Source: an uncultured Lachnospiraceae bacterium (GTDB lineage Bacteria; Bacillota; Clostridia; Lachnospirales; Lachnospiraceae). Taken from it: a stretch of DNA of 64,000 bases. The DNA is taken from positions 1 to 64,000 of the forward strand of contig CACWHK010000006.1 in NCBI GenBank assembly GCA_902760755.1, in the 5' to 3' direction. The notes beneath the pieces are model-generated. The model worked only from the letters and a program-made list of their open reading frames with translations, was not told the origin of the DNA and did no database searches. Positions 1 through 8,958 of this stretch are shown piece by piece. The first letter of the stretch is position 1. Each line of letters starts with the position of its first letter. The translations under genes and the position numbers were made by a program.

Positions 1-372
1 GGAGATATGATTGCAAATTGTGGGGATGGTTCCGCCTGGGTGACGACTGTGTTGAGAGAGTCGGAGGATGGTACTACGGGTGACTATGAAGTTCATGCAT
101 ATGCCTACAAGGTTGACATTGCAATGGAACAGGAAAATGGTCAAGAGAACTTAAAAAACTATACACAGACAACGGTTGATATTTTCTTCAACGTAACAAA
201 GACTTTTGATGGTAAGGAATCAAAGTATGTTACCACGAGTTATATGATCTATCTTGAAGAAGAGCTTATGAATGATTTCTATAAGCCACAGTGCCTTGCA
301 AGTATGACGAGAAATGCTCATTCAAAGATGAAGAGGAATGAGGAACAGAATGCTACAACAGAAGCAAAATAA
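1..372 (+). CDS. C-terminal part of an unknown protein (5' end outside window)
   Basis: The reading frame is open from base 1 and ends with TAA at 370-372. An ATG at 7-9 has GGA directly next to it with no spacing, so it is unlikely to be the true start and the gene probably begins upstream. About 123 residues are visible. They are rich in Thr, Asn, Lys and Tyr and look like a beta-rich secreted or surface protein, with a charged tail ending in TTEAK. I recognise no domain. The DNA looks more AT-rich than the genes that follow. A strong terminator follows within 20 bases. Function unknown. Confidence 0.6.
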   Translation, partial: GDMIANCGDGSAWVTTVLRESEDGTTGDYEVHAYAYKVDIAMEQENGQENLKNYTQTTVDIFFNVTKTFDGKESKYVTTSYMIYLEEELMNDFYKPQCLASMTRNAHSKMKRNEEQNATTEAK

Positions 373-386
373 AATAGATGCGTGGA

Positions 387-420
387 AAGGACCGGCAGTG
401 CCGGTCCTTCGTTTGTTATT
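387..420 (+). terminator. Rho-independent terminator between converging genes
   Basis: A perfect 10-bp stem (387-396 with 400-409, loop AGT) contains the core GGACCGGC/GCCGGTCC and is followed by a T-rich run. It lies 15 bases after the stop of the partial gene and 10-20 bases past the murG stop on the other strand, so it may serve both, although the T-run favours the plus strand. Confidence 0.85.
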
Positions 421-428
421 TATGTATT

Positions 429-1496
429 TTACTTCAACGCCACGGAGTCGATCAGGTCCGTGATGATGGTGATGGCATCCTTTTCCTTGTTATGGGACAT
501 GGCCTCGATGTATACATCCTTCTTTTGGAAGGTTTCATGTACCGCATCGATCAGCGCAGCAGTGGTAAGGTTCTCCTCTTCGATCACCTTGCTGTAGCCG
601 CTCTTTTCAAAGGATTTCGCATTCAGGATCTGGTCACCGCGGCTCTGGGCCTTGGAAAGCGGGATCAGAATGTTCGGCTTCCGGAGCGCCAGAAGCTCGC
701 AGATGGCATTTGCCCCTGCGCGGGAAATGATCACGTCCGCCAGAGCGAAGAGATCCGCCAGCTCCTGCTTCACATATTCAAACTGCGCGTAGCCGGGAAG
801 ACCGTTCTTTGATGCGTCCGTCTTATCCTTTCCGCAGATGTGGATCACATTGTACTCCTTGAGAAGCTGATCCAGTGCCTCCCAGACCGCCTTATTTACG
901 GCAAGACTTCCCGTACTTCCGCCGATCACGAGCACCGTGGGACGCTTCTCCTTAAAGTTACAGAAGGCCATTCCCTTCTCAGCATTTCCATGGAACAGCT
1001 CCTGCCGGATGGGCGTTCCCGTCACCGTAGCGACTCCCTCCGGAAATGTATCCGCTGTCTCCGGGAAATTGCAGCAGACCTTTGTAGCCTTCGGAAGCGC
1101 GATCTTATTCGCAAGACCCGGGGTCATGTCCGATTCATGGATCACGATGGGGATCTTTCGCTTCCCGGCTGCAAGCACCACCGGTACACTTACGAAGCCA
1201 CCCTTCGAGAAGACCACGTCCGGCTGCAGCTTCTTCATCAGTTTCTTTGCCTGCCGGAAGCCCTTGATCACCCGGAACGGATCCGTAAAGTTCCGCAGAC
1301 TGAAATATCGCCGGAGCTTACCGGAGGAGATCCCGTAATACGGCACCCCCGCCTCCTCGATCAGCTTCTTCTCAATCCCGTCATAGGTTCCGATGTAAGA
1401 TATATCATATCCCATCTCCCGCAGCCGCGGAAGCATGGCAATATTCGGAGTCACGTGCCCGGCGGTCCCGCCCCCGGTCAAAACAATCTTCTTCAT
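429..1496 (-). CDS. murG: UDP-GlcNAc:lipid I GlcNAc-transferase MurG
   Basis: MurG transfers GlcNAc from UDP-GlcNAc to undecaprenyl-PP-MurNAc-pentapeptide (lipid I to lipid II) on the inner face of the membrane. The 355-residue length is typical. The N-terminus has the glycine-rich loop GGGTAGHVTPN, followed by FSKGGFVSVP and IPIVIHESDMTPGLAN, and the C-terminal GT-B half has VIGGSTGS and SRAGANAICELLAL, which bind the UDP-sugar. The start ATG (1494-1496) has GGAGG about 6 bases upstream on the minus strand. It stands alone rather than in a dcw cluster and is divergent from pgi. A possible minus-strand promoter lies in the spacer at 1497-1791 but is weak. Confidence 0.95.
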   Translation of the reverse strand: MKKIVLTGGGTAGHVTPNIAMLPRLREMGYDISYIGTYDGIEKKLIEEAGVPYYGISSGKLRRYFSLRNFTDPFRVIKGFRQAKKLMKKLQPDVVFSKGGFVSVPVVLAAGKRKIPIVIHESDMTPGLANKIALPKATKVCCNFPETADTFPEGVATVTGTPIRQELFHGNAEKGMAFCNFKEKRPTVLVIGGSTGSLAVNKAVWEALDQLLKEYNVIHICGKDKTDASKNGLPGYAQFEYVKQELADLFALADVIISRAGANAICELLALRKPNILIPLSKAQSRGDQILNAKSFEKSGYSKVIEEENLTTAALIDAVHETFQKKDVYIEAMSHNKEKDAITIITDLIDSVALK

Positions 1497-1791
1497 GTTA
1501 ATCCTCCAAAGTGTGGATTGTTGTCATCCGCACTGCTTTTCTGATGATCCATGGATATGAATCCAATCCCCATGATACCATAAAATACCCCGAAAAGGAA
1601 TACAATCAGATGCTCTCTGTTATACACAGGGTTTTTTTGGAGGCTTTCGCTGTTTTCAAGGCGCACCATGTCCGTCCACTGTGCCGTCTCCTACTGTCTA
1701 AAGCACAAGGTTTTAGGGATTGAAAGAACTCCTCGGATTTGGTAGAATAGTGAGGAATAATTTCAACTACATTTATTTGGAGGATATAACT
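1497..1791. other. Divergent spacer between murG and pgi
   Basis: About 295 bases with no convincing gene. The right end carries the pgi promoter and ribosome-binding site. The left end holds the murG ribosome-binding site. I saw no repeat or riboswitch-like structure here. Confidence 0.6.
1720..1748 (+). promoter_or_regulatory. Sigma-A type promoter of pgi
   Basis: TTGAAA (1720-1725) and TAGAAT (1743-1748) are separated by 17 bases, a near-consensus vegetative promoter. The predicted transcript starts about 35-40 bases before the pgi ATG. Confidence 0.8.
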
Positions 1792-3150
1792 ATGGCGCAG
1801 AAGATTTCTTTTGATTTTACGAACACAAAGCAGTTCGCTTCCGATGCTGACATCGCTGCCATCAAGGACCGCGTGATCGCAGCAAAGAAAACCCTGGTTG
1901 AGAAGACCGGCGAGGGCAACGACTTCCTCGGCTGGATCGACCTTCCGGTAGACTATGACAAGGAAGAGTTTGCACGGATCAAGGCAGCAGCTGCAAAGAT
2001 CCAGAGCGATTCCGACGTGCTGCTTGTGATCGGTATCGGCGGCTCCTATCTGGGCGCCCGCGCAGCCATCGAGGCACTTCGTCATGGCTTCTACAATATG
2101 GTGGATAAGTCCATCCGCAAGACTCCGGAGATCTACTACTGCGGAAACAACATTTCCAGTACCTACATCAGCGAGCTCTGCGATGTGATCGGAGACCGTG
2201 ACTTTTCCGTAAATGTTATCTCCAAGTCCGGAACCACAACCGAGTGCTCCGTAGCTTTCCGTCTCTTCAAGCAGATGCTGGAGAAGAAGTACGGCAAGGC
2301 TGAGGCTGCAAAGCGTATCTACGCAACAACCGATAAGGAGAAGGGAGCCCTGAAGACCCTGTCCAACTCCGAGGGTTATGAGACCTTCGTTGTTCCGGAT
2401 GATGTAGGAGGACGTTTCTCCGTTCTTACCGCTGTTGGTCTTCTTCCCATCGCAGCTTCCGGCGCAGATCTGGACAAGCTGATGGAAGGCGCTGCAAACG
2501 GACGTAAGTACTGCCTGGAGAATGACTTTGACGACAATGATGCCATGAAGTATGCAGCAGTTCGAAATGTACTGCATGAGAAGCAGGGTCTCGGCATGGA
2601 GATCCTCGGCAACTTCGAGCCGGCACTGCACTATGTGACCGAGTGGTGGAAGCAGCTCTACGGCGAGAGCGAGGGCAAGGATGGCAAGGGAATCTTCCCG
2701 GCAGGCGTGGACTTCACCACAGACCTTCACTCCCTGGGTCAGTTCATCCAGGAAGGAACCAAGAACCATTTTGAGACATTTATCAATGTCCTGAATCCGA
2801 AGAGAACCGTGACCATGGAGCTGGAGGAGACAGATCTGGACGGCCTCAACTATCTGGCAGGAAAGACCGTGGACTTCATCAACAAATGTGCCATGAACGG
2901 AACCATTCTGGCACACGTGGACGGCGGCGTTCCGAACATCCGTATCGATATGGATGCCATCGACGAGCTGGCGCTCGGTGAGCTCTTCTACAAGTTCGAG
3001 TTTGCCTGCGGCGTAAGCGGCTATGTACTGGGCGTGAACCCGTTCAATCAGCCGGGCGTTGAGAGCTACAAGAAGAACATGTTCGCACTGTTGGGCCGTC
3101 CGGGCTATGAGGAGAAGACCGCAGAGCTGAATGCAAGACTCGGACGTTAG
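1792..3150 (+). CDS. pgi: Glucose-6-phosphate isomerase
   Basis: Interconverts glucose-6-phosphate and fructose-6-phosphate in glycolysis, and here links the mannan and galactoside loci of the window to central metabolism. 452 residues, the short form usual in Firmicutes. Visible signatures are [13 protein letters not shown], the phosphate-binding [26 protein letters not shown], and QFIQEGT followed by the late HVDGGVPN. The frame is open upstream, but ATG 1792 has TGGAGG seven to eight bases before it and follows the promoter, and the protein begins MAQKISFDF as in relatives, so I choose it. Monocistronic by spacing, followed by a palindromic repeat. Confidence 0.96.
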   Translation: MAQKISFDFTNTKQFASDADIAAIKDRVIAAKKTLVEKTGEGNDFLGWIDLPVDYDKEEFARIKAAAAKIQSDSDVLLVIGIGGSYLGARAAIEALRHGFYNMVDKSIRKTPEIYYCGNNISSTYISELCDVIGDRDFSVNVISKSGTTTECSVAFRLFKQMLEKKYGKAEAAKRIYATTDKEKGALKTLSNSEGYETFVVPDDVGGRFSVLTAVGLLPIAASGADLDKLMEGAANGRKYCLENDFDDNDAMKYAAVRNVLHEKQGLGMEILGNFEPALHYVTEWWKQLYGESEGKDGKGIFPAGVDFTTDLHSLGQFIQEGTKNHFETFINVLNPKRTVTMELEETDLDGLNYLAGKTVDFINKCAMNGTILAHVDGGVPNIRIDMDAIDELALGELFYKFEFACGVSGYVLGVNPFNQPGVESYKKNMFALLGRPGYEEKTAELNARLGR

Positions 3151-3243
3151 ACTATAGCAATACCGAAGCGGATGCATACGGCGAATGCCGTGACACGACG
3201 GGAGCGAAGCGACCGGAGAGATGAAATGAATAATACATGACAG

Positions 3244-3319
3244 GATTCTTCGCCCCATAAGGGGCTCAGAATGACATGCATCTGTCATTCTGAGTGTCGC
3301 TTTGCGACACGAAGAATCT
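3244..3319. repeat. Dispersed palindromic repeat, copy 1 (full inverted form)
   Basis: Two arms face each other: GATTCTTCG...CTCAGAATGACA, then TGTCATTCTGAG...CGAAGAATC after a six-base centre. Each arm carries its own small hairpin (CCCC/GGGG and TGTCGC/GCGACA). RNA from this site would fold into a long stem. It fills the gap between pgi and the next gene, ending just before that gene's ribosome-binding site. Confidence 0.8.
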
Positions 3320-3344
3320 CGTCGTTTCTTTTGAAGGAGTACCC

Positions 3345-4517
3345 ATGAACGAACGGTTCACCTATATCGCCCCCTGTCATTTCGGCCTGGAGGCGGTACT
3401 TAAAAAGGAAATACAGGAGCTTGGCTACGAGATCAGCGCCGTGGAGGACGGACGCGTTACCTTCCTCGGAGATGCGGAGGCCATTGCCCGAAGCAATATC
3501 CGGATCCGGGCAGCAGAACGGATCCTGCTTTGCTGCGGAGAATTCACGGCCACCACCTTCGACGAGCTTTTTGAGGGAACCAAGGCGATTCCCTGGGAGC
3601 GGTATCTTCCGCGAAATGCGAAGTTCTGGGTTACGAAGGCTACAACCAACCGGAGCGCTCTTTTCAGCGCTTCCTCCATCCAGTCCATCGTGAAGAAGGC
3701 CATGGTAGACCGCCTCAGGGGGACCTACCATGTGGAGCATTTTGCAGAGGACGGGGATGAGTATCCGGTCCGGGTTTTCATTCTGAAGGATCGAGTGACC
3801 ATTGGTCTTGACACCTCCGGCGTATCCCTGCATAAGCGCGGATACCGGAAGCTGGTGGGCAAGGCTCCGATCTCCGAAACCCTGGCGGCTGCGCTGCTGC
3901 TTCTGACTCCCTGGCGGGAGGACCGGGTTCTGGTGGATCCCTTCTGCGGAAGCGGTACATTTCCCATCGAAGCGGCTATGATCGGTGCTAAGATCGCTCC
4001 CGGCGTGAACCGTGAGTTCACGGCAAATAGCTGGCAGAAGCTTCTTTCGAAGCAGGACTGGTACCGGGCCTACGACGAGGCACGGAGTCTGGAGAAGACG
4101 GATGTGAAGATGCACCTCCAGGGCTATGACCTGGATGGGGAGATCATAAAATGTGCCATGCAGAATGCCCGGGATGCGGGGGTCCTGCAGCACATACATT
4201 TCCAGCAAAGAGACGTGGCGGAGCTTCGGCACCCGAAGCCCTACGGGTTCCTCATCACGAACCCGCCCTATGGTGAGCGGATCTCCGAGAAGGAGGAGCT
4301 GCCCGCCCTGTACAAAACCATCGGTGAGGTATACGCAGGCCTGGACAAATGGTCCATGTACATCATCACCTCCTACGAGGAGGCAGAGAAGTATATCGGC
4401 CGGAAGGCGGATAAGAATCGGAAGATCTACAACGGAATGATCCGCTCCTACTTCTATCAGTTTATGGGCCCGAAGCCGCCCAGGCGGGACGGGGCCGGAA
4501 AGCAGCCGCAGGCGTAA
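3345..4517 (+). CDS. THUMP-domain class I RNA methyltransferase (RlmL/YpsC type)
   Basis: Predicted SAM-dependent N2-guanine methyltransferase acting on 23S rRNA, by similarity to the YpsC/RlmL-N family. 390 residues. An N-terminal ferredoxin-like and THUMP region (about 1-155) precedes a Rossmann methyltransferase with the SAM motif VDPFCGSGTFPIEAAMIG (near 200) and the catalytic TNPPYGERI (near 305), the NPPY signature of N-methylation. ATG 3345 has AAGGAG five bases upstream. An earlier in-frame ATG at 3294 lies inside the palindromic repeat and would add residues unlike the family, so I reject it. The exact target base is inferred. Confidence 0.88.
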   Translation: MNERFTYIAPCHFGLEAVLKKEIQELGYEISAVEDGRVTFLGDAEAIARSNIRIRAAERILLCCGEFTATTFDELFEGTKAIPWERYLPRNAKFWVTKATTNRSALFSASSIQSIVKKAMVDRLRGTYHVEHFAEDGDEYPVRVFILKDRVTIGLDTSGVSLHKRGYRKLVGKAPISETLAAALLLLTPWREDRVLVDPFCGSGTFPIEAAMIGAKIAPGVNREFTANSWQKLLSKQDWYRAYDEARSLEKTDVKMHLQGYDLDGEIIKCAMQNARDAGVLQHIHFQQRDVAELRHPKPYGFLITNPPYGERISEKEELPALYKTIGEVYAGLDKWSMYIITSYEEAEKYIGRKADKNRKIYNGMIRSYFYQFMGPKPPRRDGAGKQPQA

Positions 4518-4555
4518 GCTGTGGCCGGATTACAAGGTAAGAAGGACATTAGAAT

Positions 4556-6304
4556 TTGAAAAAATGGATCATACTTCTGCTGCTTCTCGGAATCGCCGGA
4601 GGGATTCTCTTCTGGCTGTCCGGGCGGTCGCAGATCAGCATAGAGAAGAATGACAACTACACAGACAGTCTGGCGGAGTTTCGGAAGGATACTGTGGAAC
4701 GGACCGAAGCGCAGGAGATGGATATCCTGCTCTCCGGTGTGAGTCTTCGGAACTTCGGCTACCGTGTCCGGATCGCGGACAATCTGCAGGTTCTCTGTCA
4801 GGGGCGCATGCTCCAGGATGTTATGGGCTGCTCGATCCTTCGCTCGGCCAATGGAGACGTGACCATCGAGCGCGGGACCACAACCATCCAGCTCAGGCAG
4901 GGCAGTGTGAAGGCCGTGATCGACGGCCAGAAGGTAACCCTGGCCACGCCCTATCAGTACGATACCAACGAGCAGCAGCTGTACATCCCGGTGTCCTCTC
5001 TGATGAATGCCATGGGGTATCGGGTGACCGTATCCTATGCCGAGAATCAGGTGAATTTCGAAGAGATCGCTGCCAGCGATCCGCTGCCCTCCCGCTATGA
5101 CATGCGCGAGAAGGGACGTGTGACGCCTGTCCGGGATCAGGGAAGATACGGAACCTGCTGGGCCTTTGCGTCCCTCGGAGCCCTTGAGACGACCCTCATG
5201 CCCTTCGAGGAAAATGTGTACTCCACCGACCACATGACCTTAAGCAACAGCTATCGCCTGGATGTATCCGCCGGTGGCGAGCACACCATGAGTATCGCAT
5301 ATCTGGCAGCATGGCAGGGCCCGGTCTACGAGGAGGACGATCCCTACGGAGACGGAAAGACGGTGGAGGGGCTTTCGGCCGTAAAGCATCTGGAGGAGGC
5401 TATCGTCATCGGCGAACGGGATGATGAGATCATCAAGGGTGCGATCTACCGGTATGGCGGGATTGAAACCTCCCTGTATCTGGAAATGGAATACATCAGC
5501 TATGATTCCCAGTATTACAACGCGGAGTCTGCGGCTTACTACTATCCGGGAAGCCGAAAGCCGAACCACGACGTTGTGGTGGTTGGCTGGGATGATTCCT
5601 TCCCGAAGGAGAAGTTCTCCATCCAGCCGGAGCGAAACGGCGCCTATATCTGCAAGAACAGCTGGGGCGAGGAATTCGGTGACGGAGGATATTTCTACGT
5701 ATCCTATGATGATGTGAACCTCTGCGGGCAGTCCATCGTGTACTCCCGTCTGGAGGATGCGGATAATTACCAGCATATCTACCAGTCCGATCTGCTGGGC
5801 TGGGTGGGAGAGCTGGGCTTTGGCAAGACGGATGCATGCTTCGCGAACTGCTATGTTCCGGAGCAGGACGAAACCTTAGAGGCGGTATCCTTCTATGCCA
5901 CGGGACCAAGAACAACCTTCTCAGTCTACTATGTTCCGGAGGTGCATACCTCCGACGACCTGGCAGATTCCGTCTTTCTTGTGTCCGGGGAGACCCGGTA
6001 CGCAGGCTACTACACCGTGAAGATCCCGGATCCGCCGGAGCTTACGGAGGGACAGAAGTACGCCGTGGTAATAAAGATCGACACCCCGGGCTCCAAGCGC
6101 CCCATTGCTGTGGAGTATGCGGCGGATGAGCGGTCCTCCGAGGCGAACATCGAAGACGGTGAGGGCTACATCAGCCTGTACGGAAAGGCCTGGAGCAGCG
6201 CCGAGGAGGTGGGCTGCAATATATGTCTGAAGGCATTTACCAATGACCGGAAGCCGGATAAGAAGAAAACGGAAACAACGGAAGAAACTGAAGGAGAGGA
6301 ATAG
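4556..6304 (+). CDS. Membrane-anchored papain-like (C1A) cysteine protease
   Basis: 582 residues starting at TTG 4556, with AAGGA about 11 bases upstream; no in-frame ATG gives the evident MKKW signal anchor (hydrophobic 4-20). Residues about 70-165 resemble the copper-amine-oxidase N-terminal-like domain common in Clostridia (YIPVSSLMNAMGY). The protease domain follows, with oxyanion Gln195, Cys201 in YGTCWAFASLGALE, His338 in NHDVVVVGWDD and Asn368 in CKNSWG, so the catalytic set is complete. The C-terminal 170 residues are a beta-sandwich-like region of the lectin-like type that often follows such proteases, then an acidic Glu/Thr tail. It is probably held on the outer face of the membrane. 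Substrate unknown. The gene is followed immediately by rdgB. Confidence 0.87.
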   Translation: MKKWIILLLLLGIAGGILFWLSGRSQISIEKNDNYTDSLAEFRKDTVERTEAQEMDILLSGVSLRNFGYRVRIADNLQVLCQGRMLQDVMGCSILRSANGDVTIERGTTTIQLRQGSVKAVIDGQKVTLATPYQYDTNEQQLYIPVSSLMNAMGYRVTVSYAENQVNFEEIAASDPLPSRYDMREKGRVTPVRDQGRYGTCWAFASLGALETTLMPFEENVYSTDHMTLSNSYRLDVSAGGEHTMSIAYLAAWQGPVYEEDDPYGDGKTVEGLSAVKHLEEAIVIGERDDEIIKGAIYRYGGIETSLYLEMEYISYDSQYYNAESAAYYYPGSRKPNHDVVVVGWDDSFPKEKFSIQPERNGAYICKNSWGEEFGDGGYFYVSYDDVNLCGQSIVYSRLEDADNYQHIYQSDLLGWVGELGFGKTDACFANCYVPEQDETLEAVSFYATGPRTTFSVYYVPEVHTSDDLADSVFLVSGETRYAGYYTVKIPDPPELTEGQKYAVVIKIDTPGSKRPIAVEYAADERSSEANIEDGEGYISLYGKAWSSAEEVGCNICLKAFTNDRKPDKKKTETTEETEGEE

Positions 6305-6305
6305 T

Positions 6306-6908
6306 ATGAAACTGATCTTTGCTACGGGAAATGAGAATAAAATGCGCGAGATCCGCCAGATCTTCGGGGATTTCGGATTTGAGATCCAGTCCATGAAGGA
6401 GGCGGGGATCGATATCGATATCGTGGAGGACGGAAGTTCTTTTCAGGAAAATGCACTGATCAAGGCCCGGGCGGTCCATGCGGCTTCCGGAGCTCTGGTG
6501 CTGGCTGACGATTCCGGCCTGGAGATCGACGCCCTGAACCGGGAGCCGGGGATCTTCTCGGCACGGTACCTGGGAGAGGACACCTCCTATGATGTGAAGA
6601 ACCGGAATCTGATCCGGCGGGTGGAGGGACTCCCGGATGAGAAGCGGTCCGCGCGCTTTGTCTGCGCGGTTGCAGCGGTCCTGCCGGATGGCAGGGATCT
6701 GGTACAGACCGGTGTGATGGAGGGCCGTGTGGCTTACGAGCCCGCAGGAGAGAACGGCTTCGGGTATGATCCGATCTTCTTCCTTCCGCAGTACGGTAAG
6801 ACATCCGCAGAGATCTCACCGGAGCAAAAGAACGCCATCAGTCACCGCGGACAGGCACTCCGCATGATGAAAACCGCACTGGAGGCCATGTACAGTGAAT
6901 CCAAGTAA
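6306..6908 (+). CDS. rdgB: XTP/dITP diphosphatase (RdgB/HAM1)
   Basis: Hydrolyses non-canonical purine nucleotides (dITP, XTP) to monophosphates, keeping them out of DNA and RNA. 200 residues, standard length. It shows FATGNENKMREI at the start, FQENALIKARA, the catalytic ADDSGLEIDALNREPGIFSARY region, FGYDPIF and the final SHRGQAL. ATG 6306 is one base after the protease stop, with GAGAGGAAT upstream; an earlier in-frame ATG would lie inside the protease tail. The next gene starts 14 bases before this one ends, so translation is probably coupled. Confidence 0.95.
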   Translation: MKLIFATGNENKMREIRQIFGDFGFEIQSMKEAGIDIDIVEDGSSFQENALIKARAVHAASGALVLADDSGLEIDALNREPGIFSARYLGEDTSYDVKNRNLIRRVEGLPDEKRSARFVCAVAAVLPDGRDLVQTGVMEGRVAYEPAGENGFGYDPIFFLPQYGKTSAEISPEQKNAISHRGQALRMMKTALEAMYSESK

Positions 6909-7386
6909 AATAATCGTCATGAGCGATTCTCACGGAACCGCTGCCTATGCCCTGCAGGCGATCGAGCGGGAAAAGCCCTTCGATCTTCTGGTGCATCTCG
7001 GTGATGTTCAGGGACATGATCAGGAGATCGTGATGGCAGCCGGCTGCTCCTGTTATTTCGTGCGCGGGAATTGTGATTATGACCAGAATCTGCCGAGCTT
7101 TACGGTCTTTCAGATCGGAAACCACAAGGTCTATGCGGCCCACGGACACCGAAATCACGTGGAATACGGAACGGAGAATCTGGAGCTTTCGGCACTGCAG
7201 TACGGGTGCGATATCGCCATGTACGGGCACACCCATGTGCCGGATCTTCGGGAGAAGGAGCGTATTACCGTGCTGAACCCGGGGAGCATCACCCTGCCGC
7301 GGCAGAAGGAGCATAAGAAAACCTACGTGATCATAACCAATGACCCCGAAACCGGACGGTTGAACTACGAATTGAAGGAGCTTTAA
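6895..7386 (+). CDS. YfcE/MJ0936-type metallophosphoesterase
   Basis: Small calcineurin-like phosphodiesterase, 163 residues. All metal-binding motifs are present: SDSHG at the start, HLGD, RGNCD, AAHGH and MYGHTHVP, then NPGS. The family cleaves phosphodiesters in vitro; its natural substrate is not settled. The start is GTG 6895 (MNPSKIIV), with GGAGG about 9 bases upstream, overlapping rdgB by 14 bases. The rdgB-yfcE pairing is common in Firmicutes. Confidence 0.9.
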   Translation: MNPSKIIVMSDSHGTAAYALQAIEREKPFDLLVHLGDVQGHDQEIVMAAGCSCYFVRGNCDYDQNLPSFTVFQIGNHKVYAAHGHRNHVEYGTENLELSALQYGCDIAMYGHTHVPDLREKERITVLNPGSITLPRQKEHKKTYVIITNDPETGRLNYELKEL

Positions 7387-7389
7387 TCC

Positions 7390-8943
7390 ATGAAAAAAGG
7401 CGACGTGATCGAAGGCGTAATTGAATCCTACAGCTTCCCCAACAAGGGAAGCTTTCTGCGTGATGACCGGAAGATCATTGTGAAAAATGCACTGCCCGGC
7501 ACTGAGGCGAAGATCCGCATCACAAAAAAGAAGAGCGGATACGCGGAAGGGATCATCGAGAAGGTTATAAAGACCTCGCCCCTCGAGACGAAGAAGCCGG
7601 TGTGCCCGCATTTTTATGAGTGCGGCGGATGCACCTATCAGACGGTGGCATACACCAACCAGCTCCGCCTGAAGGAAACGATGGTGAAGGACCTGCTGAC
7701 TCCTGTGGTTCCGGACCTTCCCTGGGAAGGGATCGAGGCTTCTCCGGATCAGTTCCAGTACCGGAACAAGATGGAGTTTACCTTCGGAGATGCGGAGAAG
7801 GACGGGCCTCTTACTTTAGGTCTGCACCGTCTCGGTTCCTCCTATGATATCCTGGAGATCCGCGGCTGCGCCATTGTCCGTCCGTCATGGAATGAGATAT
7901 TGAAATATACCCAGAAGTTTTTCCGGGATCATAAGGTGAACTTCTATCACCGCATGCAGCATTTCGGGATCCTTCGGCATCTGGTGGTGCGTCAGTCCTT
8001 TGCGGATGGCGGGATCCTGGTGAATCTCGTTACCACCACGAAGCATGCCCTGACGGTGCCGGAGACGAAGGCCGCGACAGAAGGAGCTGCCGGGTCAAAG
8101 CCGGAAGAAGCCGGGGAACAGGAGGGACTCCGCAATCAGATCATTGAGGAGCTGCACCTTCCGGAGTATGTGGCGGGACTGGTATCGCTGGAGGCTTCCG
8201 GGAAGTTCGATTCCCTGAGCGGACACAGTCATCTCTCCGGCGTGCTTTATACGGAAAATGATTCGCTTTCCGACGCGGTAAAGAGTGACTCCACAACCCT
8301 GCTTTACGGGCAGGACTACCTGATGGAGGAGGTGCTGGGACTCGAGTTCAAGGTATCCCCCTTCTCCTTCTTCCAGACCAATACCCGGGGCTGCGAGGTC
8401 CTGTACTCCAAGGTACGGGAGTATGTGCTCTCGGTTTATTCCGAAGCGGTCGGAGGAGCAGCGGATCCGGACCGGGCGGATACAGCGCCCGTCAGGGCAG
8501 GTGTGATCTATGACCTTTACAGCGGTACCGGAACCATCGCACAGCTGATGGCACCCATTGCAAAGAAGGTTTACGGGATCGAGATCGTGGAGGAGGCTGT
8601 GGAAGCAGCCCGTGAAAATGCAAAGCTGAACAGATTAAAGAATTGCGAATTCATCGCAGGAGATGTGCTGAAAAAACTGGACGAGATCGGGGAGAAGCCG
8701 GACTTCATCATCCTGGATCCTCCCCGGGACGGTTGTACGCCGAAGGCGCTGGATAAGATCATAGATTACGGGGTTCCCTACATGGTCTACATCAGCTGCA
8801 AGCCCACCTCCCTGGCCAGAGATCTGGTCACTCTGCAGGCAAGAGGGTACCGGGTGCTTCGTGCATGCGCCATCGATGAATTCCCGAACACCCAGCACTG
8901 TGAAACCATTTGTCTTCTGGGAAGAGTTACCCCGTCGGAGTAA
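7390..8943 (+). CDS. 23S rRNA (uracil-C5)-methyltransferase, RlmD/RlmCD family
   Basis: SAM-dependent uracil-5 methyltransferase of the TrmA/RumA family, 517 residues. An N-terminal TRAM-like domain (about 1-60) precedes the Fe-S cysteine pattern CPHFYECGGC (near 75-85). The methyltransferase core has PFSFFQTNTRGCEVLY, DLYSGTGTIAQL, DPPRDG and YISCKPTSLARDL, where the Cys before Lys-Pro is the catalytic nucleophile. Two low-complexity Ala/Glu/Gly stretches (near 230-245 and 360-375) make it longer than the usual 450. The ribosome-binding site AAGGAG lies inside the end of the previous gene. Confidence 0.92.
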   Translation: MKKGDVIEGVIESYSFPNKGSFLRDDRKIIVKNALPGTEAKIRITKKKSGYAEGIIEKVIKTSPLETKKPVCPHFYECGGCTYQTVAYTNQLRLKETMVKDLLTPVVPDLPWEGIEASPDQFQYRNKMEFTFGDAEKDGPLTLGLHRLGSSYDILEIRGCAIVRPSWNEILKYTQKFFRDHKVNFYHRMQHFGILRHLVVRQSFADGGILVNLVTTTKHALTVPETKAATEGAAGSKPEEAGEQEGLRNQIIEELHLPEYVAGLVSLEASGKFDSLSGHSHLSGVLYTENDSLSDAVKSDSTTLLYGQDYLMEEVLGLEFKVSPFSFFQTNTRGCEVLYSKVREYVLSVYSEAVGGAADPDRADTAPVRAGVIYDLYSGTGTIAQLMAPIAKKVYGIEIVEEAVEAARENAKLNRLKNCEFIAGDVLKKLDEIGEKPDFIILDPPRDGCTPKALDKIIDYGVPYMVYISCKPTSLARDLVTLQARGYRVLRACAIDEFPNTQHCETICLLGRVTPSE

Positions 8944-8958
8944 GAGCGAAGGAAAGAG

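Noticed and set aside
378..812. Plus-strand open frame at the end of murG
   Set aside because: Antisense to the conserved C-terminal half of murG and overlaps the terminator.
1606..3288. 560-residue open frame opposite pgi
   Set aside because: It lies wholly antisense to a clear pgi gene, has no ribosome-binding site and no recognisable domain; long antisense frames are expected from the codon bias here.
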